From contig NZ_CP032229.1 in the NCBI RefSeq assembly GCF_004328625.1, positions 4,712,001-4,776,000 of the forward strand: DNA of 64,000 nt, written 5' to 3'. This DNA is from Streptomyces seoulensis. Its GTDB lineage: Bacteria > Actinomycetota > Actinomycetes > Streptomycetales > Streptomycetaceae. The position numbers were made by a program, and so were the translations under genes. The notes below the pieces were generated by a model, which was not told where the DNA came from, made no database searches, and worked only from the letters and a program-made list of their open reading frames with translations. How positions within the stretch are numbered: the first letter of the stretch is position 1; every line of letters begins with the position of its first letter. Shown here piece by piece: positions 1-8,104 of this stretch.

Positions 1-161
1 CCCCCCGGACCCTCCAGCCGCAGCCAGGTGCGGCCCTCGGGGTCGAGCGGGAGGGAGGCGATCAGTTCCACGTCGGCGGCGGCGCGCCGGACGAAGTCGA
101 GCAGGTCGACCTGGCTGGGAGCCGCGGATGGGGCGGGGGAGGTGAGGGGGGAGACAGACAC
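1..161 (-). CDS. Cysteine dioxygenase-type cupin protein, N-terminal fragment
   Basis: The reading frame runs off the left edge of the window, so only about 53 N-terminal residues are visible. They read into LPLDPEGRTWLRLEGPG, which resembles the stretch preceding the first cupin metal motif of actinobacterial cysteine dioxygenases (L-cysteine to cysteine sulfinate, Fe-dependent, cytosolic). The catalytic histidines lie outside the window. The GTG at 161-159 is chosen because AGGACG precedes it by six bases; a second in-frame GTG at 167 has no usable spacing. A Cys-rich leader peptide lies 65 bp upstream, and this context supports a cysteine-related role. The family call is inference from a short fragment. 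Confidence 0.6.
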   Translation of the reverse strand, partial: MSVSPLTSPAPSAAPSQVDLLDFVRRAAADVELIASLPLDPEGRTWLRLEGPG

Positions 162-190
162 GTGCACCGTCCTGAAGAGGGTTCGCCGAA

Positions 191-210
191 CGGGCGCGCG
201 ACGGCGCCCG
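191..210 (-). promoter_or_regulatory. Candidate attenuator hairpin between leader peptide and dioxygenase gene
   Basis: A perfect 7-bp stem (CGGGCGC at 191-197 with GCGCCCG at 204-210) encloses a 6-nt loop. It lies between the leader-peptide stop (227) and the downstream start (161). A second small stem (GTTCG/CGAAC, 181-191) abuts it. There is no U-tract, so it could be a Rho-associated or translational element rather than an intrinsic terminator. Confidence 0.45.
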
Positions 211-226
211 GGAAAGGGATGCGAAT

Positions 227-313
227 TCAGCAGGACGGGCGACACACGCAGCCCGCGTAGCGGAGCAGGTCCATATGGACTCTCCGCCACAGGCGTACAC
301 GGGTGTCGGTCAC
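227..313 (-). CDS. Cysteine-rich leader peptide (28 aa)
   Basis: The GTG-initiated small ORF reads MTDTRVRLWRRVHMDLLR and then AGCVCRPSC before TGA. Three of the last seven residues are Cys, including the final sense codon. The RRxHxDLxR then Cys pattern is that of the 'putative leader peptide' family found before sulfur genes in actinomycetes. In mycobacteria, similar poly-Cys leader ORFs act as cysteine-responsive attenuators. The GTG sits 7 nt after a -10-like TGTACT with no Shine-Dalgarno, consistent with leaderless translation. It precedes a cysteine dioxygenase-type gene, so ribosome stalling at Cys codons could set expression of a cysteine-catabolic enzyme. That mechanism is inferred. 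Confidence 0.7.
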   Translation of the reverse strand: MTDTRVRLWRRVHMDLLRYAGCVCRPSC

Positions 314-320
314 GATCCGG

Positions 321-349
321 AGTACAGCATGCCGCCGTACTCCGGTCAA
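321..349 (-). promoter_or_regulatory. Candidate promoter of the leader peptide
   Basis: On the minus strand, TTGACC (349-344) is followed after exactly 17 bp by TGTACT (326-321). Seven bases later comes the leader GTG (313). Spacing fits a housekeeping promoter producing a leaderless message. Confidence 0.5.
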
Positions 350-390
350 TCGGTCGTCATCATGTGGACAGCCAGGGGCGGCGCCCGAGG

Positions 391-2031
391 TCAGCGCGCC
401 CCCGAACCGGCCTCCGCCTCTTCCTTCACGGCGTCCTCCAGCGGCACCGCGCCGCCGAGCGCGGCCTCCGCCGCCGCGTACAGATCGGCGGGGCGTACCC
501 CGCTGAGCGCGGTGACCAGATGGCCGTCCGGACGGATCAGGAGCACGCTGTGCGCCGGGGCGCCGGGATAGTCCTCCGCGACCAGCAGCTCCGCCCGGTG
601 CGGCAGCGCGGTCACCGCCGCCGCCAGCCGGGGCATGACCCCGGCGGACATCCAGTGCTTGCGGTCCCACACCCCCGTACCCGGCGCGATCAGGACGACG
701 AGCAGCGCTCCCCGGCCCAGCCGGTCGCGCAGCCGTACGAAGGAGCCGTCCTCGGCGGTGACCCGCACATCGGTGACGGGGGCGCCCGGCGCGGTGTCGA
801 CCGGGATCTCGCCCTCCAGGTAGCGGGGCGCGAGCGGCGAGGTGGCGTACGCCCCCGGCTCGCCGAGCGCTCCCCGGCCCAGATGACCGTCCGTCATCAG
901 GGTGTCCTGGTTGCGGGACGCGCCGGGGACGTAGCCGCGCAGTCCGCCGGTGCCGCGCAGTACCGGCAGCAGTTGGTCGGCGGCGCGCAGCCGGGCGGCG
1001 ACCACCGCGCGCCGTTCGGCCTGGTAGCTGTCGAGCAGCGCCTCGTGCGCGCCGTGGTGCCAGGCGACGGCCAGCTTCCAGGCGAGGTTGTCGGCGTCCC
1101 GCAGCCCCTCGTCGAGGCCCTGTGTGCCGAGCGCGCCCAGCAGGTGGGCGGCGTCCCCGGCGAGGAACACCCGGCCGGAGCGCCAGCGGCGGGCGAGCCG
1201 GTGGTGGACGGCGTGCACCCCGGTGTCGAGGAGGTCGTAGGCCGGGACCGCGCCGCCGGTCCAGCCGGCCAGGGTCTTGCGGACGTTGCTCACCAGGAAC
1301 TCGGGCGTGATCAGGTCCTTGCCGGCCGGCAGCAGCCAGTCCAGGCGCCAGGCGCTGTCCGGGAGCGGGCGGGCGCTGACCTCCGTGGAGGAGTGGCCGG
1401 ACGACCGCCACGGCGGCATCCGGTGCAGCAACGCGCTGCCCTCCCAGGGGAGTTCGACACGCAGAGTGGCGACCGCGTGCCGCTCCACCGCTGTCCTGCC
1501 GGGAAAACGGATGTCCAGCAGCTTGCGGACGGTGGAGCGGGGGCCGTCGCAGCCGACCAGATGGCTGCCCCGCCACCAGGTGCCCCGGGGGCCTCGGGTG
1601 TGCGCGGTGACGCCGGAGCGTTCCTGTTCGAGGGAGTCGAGTCGGCTGTCCGGGGCGACCTCGATCAGCGGTTCGGCGTCGGCGGCCGCGCGCAGGGCGG
1701 CGGTGAGGACGTGCTGCTCGATGTGGAGCGGCGCGGGGTCACCGGCCGCGAAGGCGATCTCGCCCACCACCTGCCGGCGCCGCTGCGACCGCCAGCCGGT
1801 CCAGCGCAGCCCCAGGTCACCGGCCCGTACCCCGGTCAGCCGCGCCAGGAGAGCCGCGGTGTCCTCGCGCAGCACGACGGTGCGCGCCGGCCGGGGCTCG
1901 TCCTTGCCGCCGGTCTCGTCGAGGACGACGGACGGCACCTCCTGGCGGGCCAGCGCCAGGGCGAGCGTGAGCCCGACGGGCCCCGCTCCGACGATGATCA
2001 CCGGGTCCACGGTGTGGCGCCCCCTGCCCAT
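391..2031 (-). CDS. FAD-dependent monooxygenase (PHBH/PheA-TetX type)
   Basis: This predicted 546-residue flavoprotein aromatic hydroxylase has an N-terminal dinucleotide-binding fold VDPVIIVGAGPVGLTLALAL (GxGxxG, about residues 10-30). A mid-protein DG motif, VGCDGPRSTVRKLL, and the FAD-ribityl motif GRVFLAGDAAHLLGALGTQG (GD) follow. The C-terminal thioredoxin-like tail is typical of the larger members such as those tailoring polyketides. The substrate cannot be told from sequence. The ATG at 2031 (MGRGRHTVDP) places the FAD fold at the usual distance; an upstream in-frame ATG at 2100 would add 23 residues. The gene sits alone between the leader-peptide unit and the glu operon. Confidence 0.85.
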   Translation of the reverse strand: MGRGRHTVDPVIIVGAGPVGLTLALALARQEVPSVVLDETGGKDEPRPARTVVLREDTAALLARLTGVRAGDLGLRWTGWRSQRRRQVVGEIAFAAGDPAPLHIEQHVLTAALRAAADAEPLIEVAPDSRLDSLEQERSGVTAHTRGPRGTWWRGSHLVGCDGPRSTVRKLLDIRFPGRTAVERHAVATLRVELPWEGSALLHRMPPWRSSGHSSTEVSARPLPDSAWRLDWLLPAGKDLITPEFLVSNVRKTLAGWTGGAVPAYDLLDTGVHAVHHRLARRWRSGRVFLAGDAAHLLGALGTQGLDEGLRDADNLAWKLAVAWHHGAHEALLDSYQAERRAVVAARLRAADQLLPVLRGTGGLRGYVPGASRNQDTLMTDGHLGRGALGEPGAYATSPLAPRYLEGEIPVDTAPGAPVTDVRVTAEDGSFVRLRDRLGRGALLVVLIAPGTGVWDRKHWMSAGVMPRLAAAVTALPHRAELLVAEDYPGAPAHSVLLIRPDGHLVTALSGVRPADLYAAAEAALGGAVPLEDAVKEEAEAGSGAR

Positions 2032-2183
2032 GACGATGCCTCGACGAACACGCGGGAACAGGAAGGTGAAGCGGGGTGCACGATCACAGAACGTATGCAA
2101 CCCATTGGCAGAGTATGCGTCAAGTGACCGGGGCCCGTGGCGATCACCCCACCAGGATCGGGCACGGAGCCCAGGACCGCAAT

Positions 2184-2223
2184 GGGGGGCCGGGACGGCG
2201 CGCGCACGCCGACCCGGCCCCCC
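2184..2223. terminator. Hairpin at the end of the glu operon
   Basis: An 11-bp perfect stem (GGGGGGCCGGG 2184-2194 with CCCGGCCCCCC 2213-2223) has further pairing inside the loop. It lies just past the gluD stop and is probably the transcription end of the minus-strand operon. Confidence 0.6.
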
Positions 2224-2244
2224 AGGGGCTCATCTGAGCAGGTG

Positions 2245-3135
2245 TCAGGCGGACACCGCGCCGTGGGCGTCACCCGCGTTGAGGTCCTCGACCGTGCCGG
2301 CCCCGAGCACCGCGCCGGTGCCGCGCGTGCTGCGGCGCAGCCGGCCCTCCAGCCAGGAGGCGAAGGAGGTGAGCAGGAAGTTCAGCACGATGTAGAGGAC
2401 CGCCACCACGGCGAAGCTCTGGATGACGTTGGCGTAGTTGGCCGCCAGGGTGCTGCGGGCGTTGAGCAGGTCGGGGAACTGGAGCATGACACCGCCGAGC
2501 GCCGTGTCCTTCACGATCACCACGAGCTGGCTGACGATGGCCGGGAGCATCGCGGTGACGGCCTGCGGCAGCAGGATGCCCGCCATCGTCTGGCCCTTGC
2601 GCAGCCCGATGGCGTACGCGGCCTCCGTCTGCCCCTTCGGCAGCGAGAGGATGCCCGCCCGGACGACCTCGGCGAGCACCGAGGCGTTGTACAGCACCAG
2701 GCCGGTGATGACGGCGTACAGCGGCCGGGAGTCGCTGGGGATGTCGGTGGAGCGGACGTAGAACTCACTGGCGAACAGCATCAGCAGCAGCACCGGGATG
2801 GCGCGGAAGAACTCCACGACCACACCGGCCGGTACGCGCACCCAGCGGTGGTCGGACATCCGGGCTATGCCGAATACCGCGCCGAGCGGCAGCGCGATCA
2901 CCATGGACAGCGCGGCGGCCTTCAGGGTGTTGCCGAGGCCGGGCAGCAGATAGGTGGTCCATGCCTCGCTCGTGGTGAAGGGCTTCCACAGCGCCCCTGC
3001 CAGCTGGCCCTTGTCGTCCAGCTTCAGCACGGCCCACCACAGCACCAGCGCGAGCACGGCGAAGAAGACGACCGAGAGGACGACGTTGCGCGTCCGGGCG
3101 CGGGGGCCGGGCGTGTCGTAGAGGACGGAACTCAT
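2245..3135 (-). CDS. gluD: Glutamate-type ABC transporter permease GluD
   Basis: This 296-aa inner-membrane permease belongs to the polar amino-acid (HisM-type) family. It has an N-terminal membrane segment near residues 17-36. The EAA-loop region EVVRAGILSLPKGQTEAAYAIGL docks onto the ATPase. The start ATG overlaps the gluC stop (ATGA at 3135-3132), which indicates translational coupling. With GluC it should form the heterodimeric channel of the glutamate importer known in corynebacteria and Streptomyces. The C-terminal tail after the last membrane helix is charged. Confidence 0.9.
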   Translation of the reverse strand: MSSVLYDTPGPRARTRNVVLSVVFFAVLALVLWWAVLKLDDKGQLAGALWKPFTTSEAWTTYLLPGLGNTLKAAALSMVIALPLGAVFGIARMSDHRWVRVPAGVVVEFFRAIPVLLLMLFASEFYVRSTDIPSDSRPLYAVITGLVLYNASVLAEVVRAGILSLPKGQTEAAYAIGLRKGQTMAGILLPQAVTAMLPAIVSQLVVIVKDTALGGVMLQFPDLLNARSTLAANYANVIQSFAVVAVLYIVLNFLLTSFASWLEGRLRRSTRGTGAVLGAGTVEDLNAGDAHGAVSA

Positions 3136-3797
3136 CGCTTCACCGCCAGTCGCTTGCCGAGCCAGCCCAGGAGGAGGCCGGTCGGCAGGGTCAGTACCAC
3201 GAAGCCGAGGGCGAAGACGGTGCCGATGGCGAGGGTCTGGGCCTCGTTCTCGATCATCGACTTCATCAGGGTGGCGGCTTCGGCCACACCGATGGCGGCC
3301 GCCACCGTGGTGTTCTTGGTGAGGGCGATCAGGACGTTGGCCAGCGGGCCGATGACCGCGCGGAACGCCTGCGGGAGAACGATCAGCCGCAGTGTCTGCG
3401 AGAAGCTCAGCCCGATGGCGCGGGCTGCCTCGGCCTGCCCGAGCGGCACCGTGTTGATGCCGGAGCGGATCGCCTCGCACACGAACGCCGCCGTGTAGGC
3501 GATCAGCCCGAGCACCGCGAGCCGGAAGCCCTGGATCTTGAAGTCCTCGGCGCCCATGGTGACGCCGAAGATGTCGGCGAGGCCGAGCGAGGTGAACAGG
3601 ATGATGATCGTCAGCGGGATGTTCCGCACGATGTTGACGTAGGCGGTGCCGAACCCGCGCATCAGCGGGACAGGGCTGACCCGCATGCCGGCCAGCAGGA
3701 TGCCCCAGACGAGGGAGCCGACGCCGGAGAGAACGGTGAGCTGCACCGTCGTCCAGAACGCCCCCAGGACGTCGTAGCCTTCAAGAAAGTCGAACAC
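3132..3797 (-). CDS. gluC: Glutamate-type ABC transporter permease GluC
   Basis: This 221-aa permease begins MFDFLEGYDVLGAFWTTVQL and has about five hydrophobic segments. It carries the EAA motif CEAIRSGINTVPLGQAEAAR that contacts the ATPase. Family, length and operon position (between gluB and gluD) identify it as the second channel subunit. It overlaps gluD by 4 bp. A 130-bp gap with a very strong hairpin (3842-3877) separates it from gluB, so the channel subunits may be expressed at a lower level than the binding protein. Confidence 0.9.
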   Translation of the reverse strand: MFDFLEGYDVLGAFWTTVQLTVLSGVGSLVWGILLAGMRVSPVPLMRGFGTAYVNIVRNIPLTIIILFTSLGLADIFGVTMGAEDFKIQGFRLAVLGLIAYTAAFVCEAIRSGINTVPLGQAEAARAIGLSFSQTLRLIVLPQAFRAVIGPLANVLIALTKNTTVAAAIGVAEAATLMKSMIENEAQTLAIGTVFALGFVVLTLPTGLLLGWLGKRLAVKR

Positions 3798-3841
3798 GTT
3801 CTCCCGCGCTTCCGGGTGTGTGGCCTACGGGGTGGTCGGGG

Positions 3842-3877
3842 CGCGCCGCCGTCCGGGAAGCGGTGGACGGCGGCGCG
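3842..3877 (-). promoter_or_regulatory. Strong intercistronic hairpin between gluB and gluC
   Basis: A 13-bp perfect stem (CGCGCCGCCGTCC 3842-3854 with its complement at 3865-3877) encloses a 10-nt loop. It lies inside the operon and could be a partial terminator or 3'-end stabiliser that raises gluB mRNA over gluCD. Confidence 0.5.
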
Positions 3878-3928
3878 GGCCGTGGGACCGTGCGGAGCCC
3901 GCCAGGTCCTCGCGTCGTGGTGCCAGGA

Positions 3929-4759
3929 CTACTTGACGATGTCGCCGATCTTCGGGGCGGGCTCGTTCTTGTAGCGGGCCGGGCCGAAGTTGTCCTTCAC
4001 GGCCTTGTCCCACGACTTGTCGGCGACCATCTTCTCGAGCGCCTTGTTGATCTTGTCGACGGTCGTGGAGTCGCCCTTCTTGACCCCGATGCCGTAGTTC
4101 TCGTTGCTGAGCTTCAGGCCGACGAGCTGGAACTGGCCCTTGTACTTGTCCTGCGCGGCGAAGCCCGCGAGGATCGAGTCGTCCGTGGTCAGCGCGTCCA
4201 CGGCGCCGCTCTGGAGACCGGCGACGCACTCCGAGTAGCCGGACAGCGGGCGCAGGTTGGCCTTCGGGGCGATCGTCTTCTGGACGTTCTGCGCCGAGGT
4301 CGAACCGGTCACGGAACACAGTTTCTTGCTGTTGAGGTCCGTGCCCTTGGTGATGTTGGAGCCCTTCTTCACCAGCAGGTCCTGGTGGGCCAGCAGGTAC
4401 GGGCCGGCGAAGTCCACCTTCTGCTTGCGCTCGTCCGTGATGGAGTAGGTGGCGGCGATGAACTTGACGTCGCCGCGCTGGAGGGCGTTCTCGCGGTCGG
4501 CGCTCTTGGTCTCGACCCACTCGATCTGGTTCGGCTGGTAGCCGAGCTGCTTGGCGACGTAGGTGGCCACGTCCACGTCGAAGCCGGAGAAGGAGCCGTC
4601 GGGCTGCTTCAGACCGAGACCCGGCTGGTCGAACTTGATGCCGATCTTGATCTTCTTGCCGCCCGAGGCGTCGTCCTTCTTGTCGCCACCGCACGCGGTG
4701 ACGGACACGGCGAGCGCCAGCACGACGGCGGAGGCGGCGGTGACCTTGCGGAGCTTCAT
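3929..4759 (-). CDS. gluB: Glutamate-binding lipoprotein GluB
   Basis: This 276-aa extracellular solute-binding protein (family 3) starts MKLRKVTAASAVVLALAVSV and then TACGG, a lipobox that places the mature N-terminal Cys near residue 24. The mature part shows the two-lobe binding-protein pattern (SFSGFDVDVATYVAKQLGY; KVDFAGPYLLAHQDLLVKK). The start at 4759 has AAAGGA eight bases upstream; an in-frame ATG three codons earlier is less well spaced. It should capture glutamate outside the membrane and deliver it to GluCD. Confidence 0.92.
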   Translation of the reverse strand: MKLRKVTAASAVVLALAVSVTACGGDKKDDASGGKKIKIGIKFDQPGLGLKQPDGSFSGFDVDVATYVAKQLGYQPNQIEWVETKSADRENALQRGDVKFIAATYSITDERKQKVDFAGPYLLAHQDLLVKKGSNITKGTDLNSKKLCSVTGSTSAQNVQKTIAPKANLRPLSGYSECVAGLQSGAVDALTTDDSILAGFAAQDKYKGQFQLVGLKLSNENYGIGVKKGDSTTVDKINKALEKMVADKSWDKAVKDNFGPARYKNEPAPKIGDIVK

Positions 4760-4841
4760 GGTGGACATCCTTTGCGTGATGCGTGACGGAGCGAACGTGA
4801 GGGAGAGCGCCAGGACGCTGGCCGCCGCGCGGACGGCTCCG

Positions 4842-4865
4842 GGCCGTCCGGAGATCCGGACGGCC
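4842..4865 (-). promoter_or_regulatory. Intercistronic hairpin between gluA and gluB
   Basis: The arms GGCCGTCCGGA and TCCGGACGGCC (11 bp) are separated by only two bases. The hairpin follows the gluA stop (4903) and precedes gluB, so gluA and gluB are each followed by a strong stem-loop. Confidence 0.5.
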
Positions 4866-4902
4866 GGGGCGGCACGGTCGGCGCGCGAGCCCGGTCGGCG
4901 GC

Positions 4903-5679
4903 TCAGTGGTGCAGGATCTTGGACAGGAAGTCCTTGGCCCGGTCGCTGCGCGGATTGCTGAAGAACTGCTCGGGGCTGGCCTGTTCGATGATCCGGCCGT
5001 CCGCCATGAAGACCACGCGGTTGGCGGCCGAGCGGGCGAAGCCCATCTCGTGGGTGACGACGACCATCGTCATGCCCTCGCGGGCCAACTGCTGCATGAC
5101 TTCGAGGACTTCGTTGATCATCTCGGGGTCGAGGGCCGACGTGGGCTCGTCGAAGAGCATCACCTTCGGGCCCATCGCCAGCGCCCGCGCGATGGCCACG
5201 CGCTGCTGCTGGCCGCCGGACAACTGCGCCGGGTACTTGTCGGCCTGGCTGCCGACGCCGACCCGGTCGAGCAGGGCGCGCGCCTGCTCCTCGGCCTTCT
5301 TCTTGTCCGTCTTGCGGACCTTGAGCTGGCCCAGCATCACGTTCTCGAGCACGGTCTTGTGCGCGAAGAGGTTGAAGGACTGGAACACCATCCCGACGTC
5401 CGCCCGCAGCCGGGCCAGCGCCTTGCCCTCCTGGGGCAGCGGCTTGCCGTCGATGGTGATGCTGCCGGAGTCGATCGTCTCCAGCCGGTTGATGGTGCGG
5501 CACAGGGTCGACTTGCCGGACCCGGACGGGCCGATGACCACGACGACCTCGCCGCGGCCGATCGTCAGGTCGATCTCCTGGAGCACATGCAACGCGCCGA
5601 AGTGCTTGTTGACGCTCTTCAGGACGACCAGGTCGTCGGACGCGGCCACGTCTTCCTTGGCCACCGCTACTTCGGTCAT
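4903..5679 (-). CDS. gluA: Glutamate ABC transporter ATP-binding protein GluA
   Basis: This 258-aa ATPase is the first gene of the operon. It has Walker [20 protein letters not shown]-loop [15 protein letters not shown], signature [15 protein letters not shown], Walker [13 protein letters not shown] and H-switch VTHEM, all intact. Polar amino-acid importers of this size (GlnQ type) energise the permease pair. It is divergent from gluR across a 292-bp regulatory gap, fitting control by GluR. Confidence 0.95.
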   Translation of the reverse strand: MTEVAVAKEDVAASDDLVVLKSVNKHFGALHVLQEIDLTIGRGEVVVVIGPSGSGKSTLCRTINRLETIDSGSITIDGKPLPQEGKALARLRADVGMVFQSFNLFAHKTVLENVMLGQLKVRKTDKKKAEEQARALLDRVGVGSQADKYPAQLSGGQQQRVAIARALAMGPKVMLFDEPTSALDPEMINEVLEVMQQLAREGMTMVVVTHEMGFARSAANRVVFMADGRIIEQASPEQFFSNPRSDRAKDFLSKILHH

Positions 5680-5746
5680 CGCTCTCGGGCTCCGTCCTCC
5701 TCGGTTTCGGTGGACAGTAGTGACGACCCCGCACCGGCGTCATCAC

Positions 5747-5764
5747 ATCTGAGGTGAATCTGAG
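5747..5764. promoter_or_regulatory. Tandem ATCTGAG repeats, candidate GluR site
   Basis: ATCTGAG occurs at 5747-5753 and again at 5758-5764, 11 bp apart start to start. That is the one-turn spacing usual for OmpR-type regulator dimers. It lies in the gluA-gluR divergent promoter gap. The rest of the gap (5680-5971) holds two inverted repeats: TCCGAT-N4-ATCGGA (5773-5788) and ATGGTGC-N8-GCACCAT (5893-5914). Confidence 0.45.
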
Positions 5765-5971
5765 CATCACGATCCGATAGCAATCGGACACGTGTCGTAG
5801 CACTTGCGTTCTGTGCGCGTATCGGCCGGATAACGGAAGGCTTGGGCAACCGGAACGCTCTTGACGGCGTCGTCCTTCATCGGCGTCACTGCATGGTGCA
5901 CACGCGCGCACCATCGGTACGCGCCCGAGAAGAACCCAGACCGTACGAACGCTGAACTGAAGGGGGCGGGG

Positions 5972-6661
5972 ATGAGACTGCTGCTCGTCGAGGACGACAA
6001 CCACGTCGCCGCTGCCCTCTCCGCGGTCCTCGCCCGGCACGGCTTCGACGTCACCCACGCCCGCAGCGGCGAGGAGGCGCTCCAGGCGCTCGTCCCCGAG
6101 GGCCCCGGCTTCGGCGTGATCCTGCTCGACCTCGGCCTGCCCGACCAGGACGGCTACGAGGTCTGCGGCAAGATCCGCAAGCGCACCGGCACCCCGGTCA
6201 TCATGGTCACCGCCCGCTCCGACATCCGCTCCCGCATCCACGGGCTCAACCTGGGCGCCGACGACTACGTGGTGAAGCCGTACGACACCGGTGAACTCCT
6301 CGCCCGCATCCACGCGGTGAGCCGCCGCACCGTCCCCGAGGACGCCGTGCCCGGCGACGACGGCGCCGCCCTGCTGCTCGGCACGGTCCGCATCGAACTG
6401 CCCACCCGGCAGGTCAGCGTGGCCGGGACCACCGTGGCGCTCACCCGCAAGGAGTTCGACCTGCTCGCGCTGCTCGCCCAGCGGCCCGGGGTGGTGTTCC
6501 GGCGGGAGCAGATCATCAGCGAGGTGTGGCGCACCAGTTGGGAAGGGACCGGGCGCACGCTGGAGGTCCATGTGGCGTCGCTGCGCGCCAAGCTGCGCAT
6601 GCCCGCGCTGATCGAGACCGTGCGCGGGGTCGGCTACCGGCTCGTCGCCCCGGCCGGATAG
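5972..6661 (+). CDS. gluR: OmpR-family response regulator GluR
   Basis: This 229-aa regulator has an N-terminal receiver starting MRLLLVEDDN with the phosphoacceptor Asp in ILLDLGLPDQDG and the switch Lys in DYVVKPYDTGELL. A C-terminal winged helix (KEFDLLALLAQRPG to TVRGVGYRLVAPAG) follows. The ATG at 5972 has a purine-rich GAAGGGGGCGGG upstream. The position beside gluABCD and next to a histidine kinase matches the GluR-GluK system described for glutamate sensing in S. coelicolor. It probably controls the divergent gluA promoter. Confidence 0.9.
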   Translation: MRLLLVEDDNHVAAALSAVLARHGFDVTHARSGEEALQALVPEGPGFGVILLDLGLPDQDGYEVCGKIRKRTGTPVIMVTARSDIRSRIHGLNLGADDYVVKPYDTGELLARIHAVSRRTVPEDAVPGDDGAALLLGTVRIELPTRQVSVAGTTVALTRKEFDLLALLAQRPGVVFRREQIISEVWRTSWEGTGRTLEVHVASLRAKLRMPALIETVRGVGYRLVAPAG

Positions 6662-6670
6662 CGGGGCCGG

Positions 6671-8104
6671 GTGCGCACTCGGCTCCTGCCGCTGCTCATC
6701 GTGCTGATGGCGGCCGTGCTCCTCGCCCTCGGCGTACCGCTCGCCGTCAGCGTGGCCGCGGCCGAGCAGCAGCGCGTCATCGTGGACCGGATAGACGACA
6801 CCGCGCGCTTCGCCGCGCTCGCCCAGTTCGTCACCGACACCCCGAGCGGCGGCCGCTCCACCGCCCCCGACGAGCGTCTCCAGACCCTCCGCCGCGAGCT
6901 GGACAGCTACCACGACGTCTACGACATCCGGGCCGGCGTCTTCTACAGCGACCGCTCCGCCATGGTCAACGCACCCGGCGACTGGCTCGTACCGCAGGAG
7001 GGGGCGGTCCGGGCGGCCTTCGAGGAGGCGCTGCTCAGCCGCCGCAGCCACGACCCCGGCCAGGTGTGGCCCTGGCAGCGGTCCCGGCTCGTGGTCGCCT
7101 CGCCGGTCATCCGGGACGGGGACGTGGTCGCCGTCGTCGTCACCGACTCGCCCACCGAGCAGATGCGGTGGCGGGTGCTGCGCGGCTGGGCGCTGATCGC
7201 GGCCGGGGAGATCGCGGCGATGCTGCTCGCGGTGGGCGCGGCGCTGCGGCTGACCGGCTGGGTGCTCAGACCGGTGCGCATCCTGGACGCCACCACCCAC
7301 GACATCGCCACCGGACGCCTGAAGTCCCGGGTCGCGGTCGGCGGTGGGCCGCCCGAACTGCGGCGACTGGCACGCTCGTTCAACGAGATGGCGGACAACG
7401 TCGAGGACGTGCTGGAGCAGCAGCGCGCCTTTGTCGCGGATGCTTCCCATCAGTTGCGTAACCCCCTGTCGGCTCTGTTGCTGCGGATCGAACTGCTCTC
7501 TCTCGAACTCCCCGAGGGCAACGAGGAGATCGCCTCCGTGCGCACCGAGGGCAAGCGGCTGGCCCAGGTGCTGGACGACCTGCTCGACCTGGCCCTGGCC
7601 GAGCACGCCGAGGCCGAGTCCCGGCTGACCGACATCGGCGCGCTGGCCGAGGAACGGGTCGCCGCCTGGACACCGACCGCCGAAGCCAAGGGCGTCCGGC
7701 TGGTCGGTGACTGCCCGCCCACCACCGCCTGGGCCGACGCGATCTCCCTGTCCAGCGCGCTGGACGCGGTGATCGACAACGCGGTGAAGTTCACCCCCGA
7801 GCACGGCACGGTCCAGGTCGGTGTCCTCGCCGGCGGCGACACCACCACCGTCCAGGTCACCGACACCGGGCCGGGCCTGACCGACGAAGAACTCGAGCGC
7901 GTGGGCGACCGGTTCTGGCGCAGTGGCCGCCATCAGAACATCAAGGGCTCAGGGCTGGGCCTGTCCATCACCCGCGCCCTGCTCGCCGCGACGGGCTGCG
8001 CCATCTCCTACGGCCACCACGAGCCCGGGGGCCTGCGGGTCACCGTCACCCTGCCCCGGCACGCCCCCGTCCCCGGTCCCCGTCAGGGCTTGACGGAGCG
8101 GTAG
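6671..8104 (+). CDS. gluK: Sensor histidine kinase GluK
   Basis: This 477-aa membrane kinase has one N-terminal membrane helix (about 7-29), an extracytoplasmic sensor (about 30-170) and a second helix (about 174-196). HAMP (LRPVRILDATTHDIATGRL), a HisKA box FVADASHQLRNPLSALLLR (phospho-His), an N box DAVIDNAVKFTPEHG and a G box GSGLGLSITRALL follow. The GTG start lies 9 bp after the gluR stop, so the pair is one operon. Its last 22 bp overlap the 3' end of the convergent TAXI gene. Confidence 0.9.
   Translation: MRTRLLPLLIVLMAAVLLALGVPLAVSVAAAEQQRVIVDRIDDTARFAALAQFVTDTPSGGRSTAPDERLQTLRRELDSYHDVYDIRAGVFYSDRSAMVNAPGDWLVPQEGAVRAAFEEALLSRRSHDPGQVWPWQRSRLVVASPVIRDGDVVAVVVTDSPTEQMRWRVLRGWALIAAGEIAAMLLAVGAALRLTGWVLRPVRILDATTHDIATGRLKSRVAVGGGPPELRRLARSFNEMADNVEDVLEQQRAFVADASHQLRNPLSALLLRIELLSLELPEGNEEIASVRTEGKRLAQVLDDLLDLALAEHAEAESRLTDIGALAEERVAAWTPTAEAKGVRLVGDCPPTTAWADAISLSSALDAVIDNAVKFTPEHGTVQVGVLAGGDTTTVQVTDTGPGLTDEELERVGDRFWRSGRHQNIKGSGLGLSITRALLAATGCAISYGHHEPGGLRVTVTLPRHAPVPGPRQGLTER

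Noticed and set aside
5767-6054. A 95-codon minus-strand ORF in the gluA-gluR gap
   Set aside because: It overlaps the gluR start and its codon pattern does not show coding bias; treated as non-coding.
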